NCBI GenBank assembly: GCA_937965795.1
Contig: CALCMD010000008.1
Location: forward strand, 1 to 64,000
DNA from: an uncultured Lachnospiraceae bacterium
GTDB taxonomy: Bacteria; Bacillota; Clostridia; Lachnospirales; Lachnospiraceae
DNA length: 64,000 nucleotides
Reading direction: 5' to 3'
Position 1 is the first letter of the stretch. Each line of letters starts with the position of its first letter. The translations under genes and the position numbers were made by a program. Below are positions 60,380 through 64,000 of this stretch, piece after piece. The notes beneath the pieces are model-generated. The model did not search any database. It was not told the DNA's origin and worked only from the letters and a program-made list of their open reading frames with translations.

Positions 60380-63076
60380 ATGAAATTTGACAGAGAAAGC
60401 GCCGAGAAAAAACGAAAGCCCCAGACTTCGGAGAAAGCGGGCAAACGCACTGGGTTCATTATTCTGAAAGCATTGCTGCTTTGCATGGCTGGACTGTTTG
60501 TAATCGCCTGCGCCGCAGGCTTCGGAATCATGAACGGACTGATAAAAAGCGCGCCTGATATTTCAAATCTCTCCGTGGCCCCTTCCGAAGCGGCTACCTA
60601 TATTTATGACATGGACGGAAATCCCATGCAGAAGCTGACAGCTTCCACTTCTAACCGTACGCTGGTGAAGCTCGAACAGATCCCGGTACATCTTCAGCAC
60701 GCCGTTGTAGCCGTTGAGGACGAACGCTTTTACGATCACAGCGGTATTGATCTTCAGGGTATCGTCCGCGCCTTTATCGTGGGCGTTTCCAGCGGAAGAT
60801 TTTCCGAGGGCGCCAGTACCATCACCCAGCAGCTTTTGAAAAATAACGTATTTACCGGATGGACGCAGGAAAAATCTCTGGTTGAGAAATTTAAGCGAAA
60901 ATTTCAGGAACAGTATCTGGCTCTCCAGCTCGAAAAGAAAATGAGCAAAGAACAGATTCTGGAAGATTATCTGAATACGATAAATCTGGGAGCCGGCGCC
61001 TACGGGGTACAGGCTGCCGCGCACCGGTATTTTAATAAGGATGTTTCCGAGCTGACCTTGTCAGAGTCCACAGTCATTGCGGGAATTACCCAGAATCCCA
61101 CCCAGTTTAACCCCATCATTTTCCCCGAAGAGAATGCCAAACGCCGCCAAAAGGTGCTAAATCATATGTTGGAGCAGGAATATATCTCAAAGGCGGAGTA
61201 TGAGGAAGCGTTAAAGGATGACGTCTACTCCCGCATTCAGAAAACAGATTCCGAAACAGAGGACACCTCCATCTACAGCTACTATGTGGACGCCCTCATT
61301 GACCAGGTGATGGACGACTTGCAGGAACAGCTTGGCTACACCGAACAGCAGGCTTATAAGCAGCTTTATACCAGAGGGCTGAAAATCTTTTCCGCACAGG
61401 ATGAGCACATCCAGAAGATCTGTGATGAGGAATTTGCAAATTCCTCCAACTTCCCTGCCGACACAAAAGTCGAAATCGACTATGCGTTAAGCGTTACCGG
61501 CGCGGACGGACAGGTGCGCAATTACAGCACGGAAATGCTTGCGGAATATATCAAAAAGAGCAATCCTTCTTTTAACAAAATGTTTGATAACGAGGAGGCC
61601 GCCAGGGCAGCCGTGGAAAAGTACCGAAAATCCGTACTGAAAGAGGGAGACACCGTGATCGGCGAACACGCCTACATCGTTCCGCAGCCACAGGCGTCCT
61701 GCGTCATCATTGACCAGTCCACCGGATTCGTGAAAGCGATCGTTGGAGGACGCGGGAAAAAGGAGGCCAGCCTTACGCTGAACCGAGCCACCTACAGCCG
61801 CCGCCAGCCTGGTTCCACGTTCAAGGTCATCGCCGCTTATGCGCCGGCTCTTGACGCCGGGAAAAAGACGCTTTCTACCGTATACGACAATGCCCCGTAC
61901 GCTTATTCAAACGGAGTAGCCGTCAATAACTGGGACAGCCACAATACCTACACGGGCCTTACCACCATCCGTCAGGCAATCACCAACTCGATCAACGTAG
62001 TCACAGTAAAATGCCTGACAGACATCACGCCCCGCCTGGGATTCGATTATGCGGAGAAGCTCGGCATCTCCACCCTGTACAATGACACGGCTCTCGATGT
62101 GCGCCAGCCCCTGGCGCTGGGCGGCGTCACGGACGGCGTCGTGAACCTGGAGCTTACGGAGGCCTATGCCACGATTGCAAACAACGGCGTCTATCTGGAA
62201 CCGAAATTTTACACCCGCATTGAAGATCAGGACGGAAATGTCCTCATTGACAACACGCCTGAGGGAACCGAAGTTTTAAAGGACAGCACGTCCTTCCTTC
62301 TGACAAGCGCCATGCAGGACGTCGTCACCTCCGGTACAGGTACGGGTATTGATCTGGGAGAGATGCCCGTCGCCGGAAAGACGGGAACTACCTCGGACTA
62401 TCGTGATATCTGGTTTTCCGGATATACGCCCTACTATACCTGCTCTGTCTGGGGTGGATATGATAATCACGACATGCTTCCGGACGGCGACATTTTCCAC
62501 AGTTATCACAAGAAACTGTGGAACTCCATCATGACGAGAATCCATAAAAATCTTCCGGTAAAAGAATTCCAGAAACCGGATGACATCGAAACGGCTTCTG
62601 TCTGTAAAAAATCCGGCAAGCTGGCTGTCAAAGGACTCTGTGACTGCGATCCACGGGGTTCGCAGATATACACCGAATATTTTGCCAAAGGCACAGCGCC
62701 TACCGATTCCTGCGATGTACATGTAGCGGTCGACGTCTGTGAAGAATCTGCGAAAGAAAATAAATATCTCAAACCTTCCGCCACCTGTAAGACCCAAAAG
62801 AAAGTATTTATCAAACGGCCTGCCGGAAGCGAAGGAACCACGGATGATTCTCCTTATGCGCCTCCTGCGGAGACATGCAAAGGCCACACCATCATCGATA
62901 AAATCAAAGATTTGATCGACAATAAGAGCGATAAAAACATCCCGAACGCTTCCACAAAGGGCGGAAAGAAAAATCCTTCCTCGCCGGGACGCGCTGAGGA
63001 GGACGGAGATACGCCGCCAATCGCAAATTCTGGCTCAGATCCCAATGATAAAAATAATCCTGCGAATGCAGACTGA
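60380..63076 (+). CDS. Class A penicillin-binding protein (PBP1A type)
   Basis: 898 residues from the ATG at 60380 (CCAGGAGGCAAAAAC). One membrane helix (about 25-50). The GT51 glycosyltransferase (about 70-245) has AVEDERFYDHSGID and EGASTITQQLLKN. The transpeptidase (about 420-720) has SxxK in RQPGSTFKVIA, SxN in TNSINVV and KTG in AGKTGTTSDY. A disordered tail rich in Asp, Ser and Pro (about 830-898) follows, with several cysteines before it. It polymerises and cross-links peptidoglycan. Confidence 0.95.
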   Translation: MKFDRESAEKKRKPQTSEKAGKRTGFIILKALLLCMAGLFVIACAAGFGIMNGLIKSAPDISNLSVAPSEAATYIYDMDGNPMQKLTASTSNRTLVKLEQIPVHLQHAVVAVEDERFYDHSGIDLQGIVRAFIVGVSSGRFSEGASTITQQLLKNNVFTGWTQEKSLVEKFKRKFQEQYLALQLEKKMSKEQILEDYLNTINLGAGAYGVQAAAHRYFNKDVSELTLSESTVIAGITQNPTQFNPIIFPEENAKRRQKVLNHMLEQEYISKAEYEEALKDDVYSRIQKTDSETEDTSIYSYYVDALIDQVMDDLQEQLGYTEQQAYKQLYTRGLKIFSAQDEHIQKICDEEFANSSNFPADTKVEIDYALSVTGADGQVRNYSTEMLAEYIKKSNPSFNKMFDNEEAARAAVEKYRKSVLKEGDTVIGEHAYIVPQPQASCVIIDQSTGFVKAIVGGRGKKEASLTLNRATYSRRQPGSTFKVIAAYAPALDAGKKTLSTVYDNAPYAYSNGVAVNNWDSHNTYTGLTTIRQAITNSINVVTVKCLTDITPRLGFDYAEKLGISTLYNDTALDVRQPLALGGVTDGVVNLELTEAYATIANNGVYLEPKFYTRIEDQDGNVLIDNTPEGTEVLKDSTSFLLTSAMQDVVTSGTGTGIDLGEMPVAGKTGTTSDYRDIWFSGYTPYYTCSVWGGYDNHDMLPDGDIFHSYHKKLWNSIMTRIHKNLPVKEFQKPDDIETASVCKKSGKLAVKGLCDCDPRGSQIYTEYFAKGTAPTDSCDVHVAVDVCEESAKENKYLKPSATCKTQKKVFIKRPAGSEGTTDDSPYAPPAETCKGHTIIDKIKDLIDNKSDKNIPNASTKGGKKNPSSPGRAEEDGDTPPIANSGSDPNDKNNPANAD

Positions 63077-63080
63077 CAGA

Positions 63081-63124
63081 CAGGCCGGAGCACTTGAAAA
63101 AGTGACTCCGGCCTGCTTTTTATT
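63081..63124 (+). terminator. Terminator after the PBP gene
   Basis: CAGGCCGGAG...ACTT/AAGT...CTCCGGCCTG stem with CTTTTTATTT behind it. Confidence 0.85.
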
Positions 63125-63392
63125 TCCGCGGGGTGTTTGACTTCACGACCGCCCGATAGCGGTCATAATCTTTTTTGTGAATCCGTATCTCATATTCATC
63201 CGCAAGTCCTGACGGCGTCCCCACACTTCCTGTCCTGCCCCTTAGGGTTCCCTTTCCTGCCCACTGACCCATACGGTTTTTTACCTTATATTTATATTTG
63301 ATCTTCCTCTGATCCAGCTCATCCCGGATTCGGTTAAACTCTTTCTGGTCAAACCCCACATAAATACTTTTTGCATTAAAAAATGTAATCAT
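63120..63392 (-). CDS. Small basic protein of unknown function
   Basis: 90 residues from the ATG at 63392 (AGAGGAGGGATGGGA; an ATG two codons earlier is too near the site). It begins MITFFNAKSIYVGFDQKEFN and is rich in Lys, Arg and Tyr. The frame is open far upstream, but that part crosses a terminator and has no start signal. It resembles the short DUF2007-like proteins in overall look only. No assignment. It is convergent with the PBP gene. Confidence 0.55.
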   Translation of the reverse strand: MITFFNAKSIYVGFDQKEFNRIRDELDQRKIKYKYKVKNRMGQWAGKGTLRGRTGSVGTPSGLADEYEIRIHKKDYDRYRAVVKSNTPRK

Positions 63393-63440
63393 TCCCATCC
63401 CTCCTCTTAAGGATAGTTTACACACTCCATGTCGAAATTG

Positions 63441-63492
63441 CAAGTATAAAAGGTCTGCCGAAGCGCAGGAAATTCCTGTGCTCTGGCAGACC
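63441..63492 (-). terminator. Terminator of the right-edge surface protein gene
   Basis: GGTCTGCC/GGCAGACC arms with an inner GCGCAGGAA/TTCCTGTGC stem, followed on the minus strand by TTTTATAC, 52 bp past the stop at 63544. Confidence 0.7.
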
Positions 63493-63543
63493 CAACTGGG
63501 GAGCTTCGTTAATGTGTAACTGTCCAGTACCTTCACAGTTACG

Positions 63544-64000
63544 TTAATGTTTACTTTTCTTCTTATGAAGTATGATTGCCACAATGGCAAGAAGCGCCGC
63601 AAGCATGGTAACGACTGCCGGAATTACATTTGTATCATCTCCGGTATTTACCGCTGCGTAGACTCCCGGACTGCTCTGGGAAGCCCCTTGCGTTTCCGAA
63701 GCGCCTCCCGGACTGCCCGTGGATGGCGTCTGTGTTCCGGTACTTCCCGGATTTTCATTACTTCCCGTATTGGAAGTGTCAGAATTCCCTCCGGAAGAGG
63801 AGCCGCTTCCCAGGCCGATTCCCGTGATCACGGTACTTCCCGCCACGCTGAACGGACTGAAGGAACCTGTCTCAAAGCTCATCATATTTCCATTGATCAC
63901 TGGCCGGATCGTCTCTACGGAACCATCTGATTTATAGTGGAAAACGGTAAACTCACCGTCAATTTCGACATCCGGCACAGGCATGGTGACTGTCACCGTC
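63544..64000 (-). CDS. C-terminal part of a surface protein (runs off the right edge)
   Basis: About 151 residues to the stop. A beta-rich end (VTMPVPDVEIDGEFTVFHYK) is followed by FSPFSVAGS, a common closing segment of Lachnospiraceae surface proteins. A Ser/Gly/Thr-rich linker (about 65-105) follows, then AAVNTGDDTNV, a membrane helix (VTMLAALLAIVAIIL) and KKKSKH. This arrangement is that of a wall-anchored protein, with NTGDD standing where a sortase LPxTG-like motif would be. The rest lies outside the window. Confidence 0.75.
   Translation of the reverse strand, partial: TVTVTMPVPDVEIDGEFTVFHYKSDGSVETIRPVINGNMMSFETGSFSPFSVAGSTVITGIGLGSGSSSGGNSDTSNTGSNENPGSTGTQTPSTGSPGGASETQGASQSSPGVYAAVNTGDDTNVIPAVVTMLAALLAIVAIILHKKKSKH

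Noticed and set aside
63393..63602. 70-codon extension of the small protein at 63120-63392
   Set aside because: It runs through the terminator of the upstream surface-protein gene and has no start signal.

Overview
The window looks like part of a chromosome from a spore-forming Gram-positive gut anaerobe of the Lachnospiraceae (Clostridia). Support comes from dipicolinate synthase genes dpaAB, strong AGGAGG ribosome sites, many TTGACA-17-TATAAT promoters, a T-box in front of metG, Cys-anchored lipoproteins, BIG2-domain surface proteins and a PTS. Base composition is moderate and falls in accessory patches. No rRNA, tRNA or CRISPR array was seen.

Region 1 (1-5.9 kb): the start of an AAA ATPase gene running off the left edge, a decayed fragment, then dpaA-dpaB-asnB behind a candidate sigma-K promoter. 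Next is a solitary Tn916-type integrase lying between two exact 15-bp direct repeats. Region 2 (5.9-10.7 kb): two closely similar PTS EIICB genes face each other around a small zinc-ribbon membrane protein. One copy still sits behind crr (EIIA), whose leader carries an RAT/terminator antitermination switch. Region 3 (10.7-18.7 kb): trpF, a HAD phosphatase, an HMGL-like aldolase, rarA, a polysaccharide deacetylase, YesL, a DUF1002 protein and a lysophospholipase-like hydrolase.

Region 4 (18.8-27.4 kb): an accessory surface locus with a secreted subtilisin-like protease followed by four tandem paralogous BIG2 proteins that share an unrecognised C-terminal domain. It is divergent from a BlaI/M56 (BlaR1-like) regulator pair. 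Region 5 (27.4-38.4 kb): rsmA-tatD-metG with a T-box, a 172-bp palindromic MITE-like repeat, thrS, a phosphoesterase, a cytoplasmic BMP-domain fusion protein and a YwgA/YwfO-like pair. Region 6 (38.5-45 kb): a sulfonate/taurine-type ABC transporter divergent from a LacI regulator, a DUF4250 gene and clpB.

Region 7 (45-52 kb): a 1727-residue secreted multidomain glycosidase is flanked on both sides by type I toxin-antitoxin cassettes. On each side one cassette is intact and one has lost its toxin. Region 8 (52-64 kb): a GNAT acetyltransferase, ptsI, a trigger-factor-like lipoprotein, a repeat-rich spacer, a second deacetylase, a membrane-anchored protein, DUF1934, murI, yigZ, a class A PBP, a small protein and the C-terminal end of a wall-anchored protein leaving the right edge.
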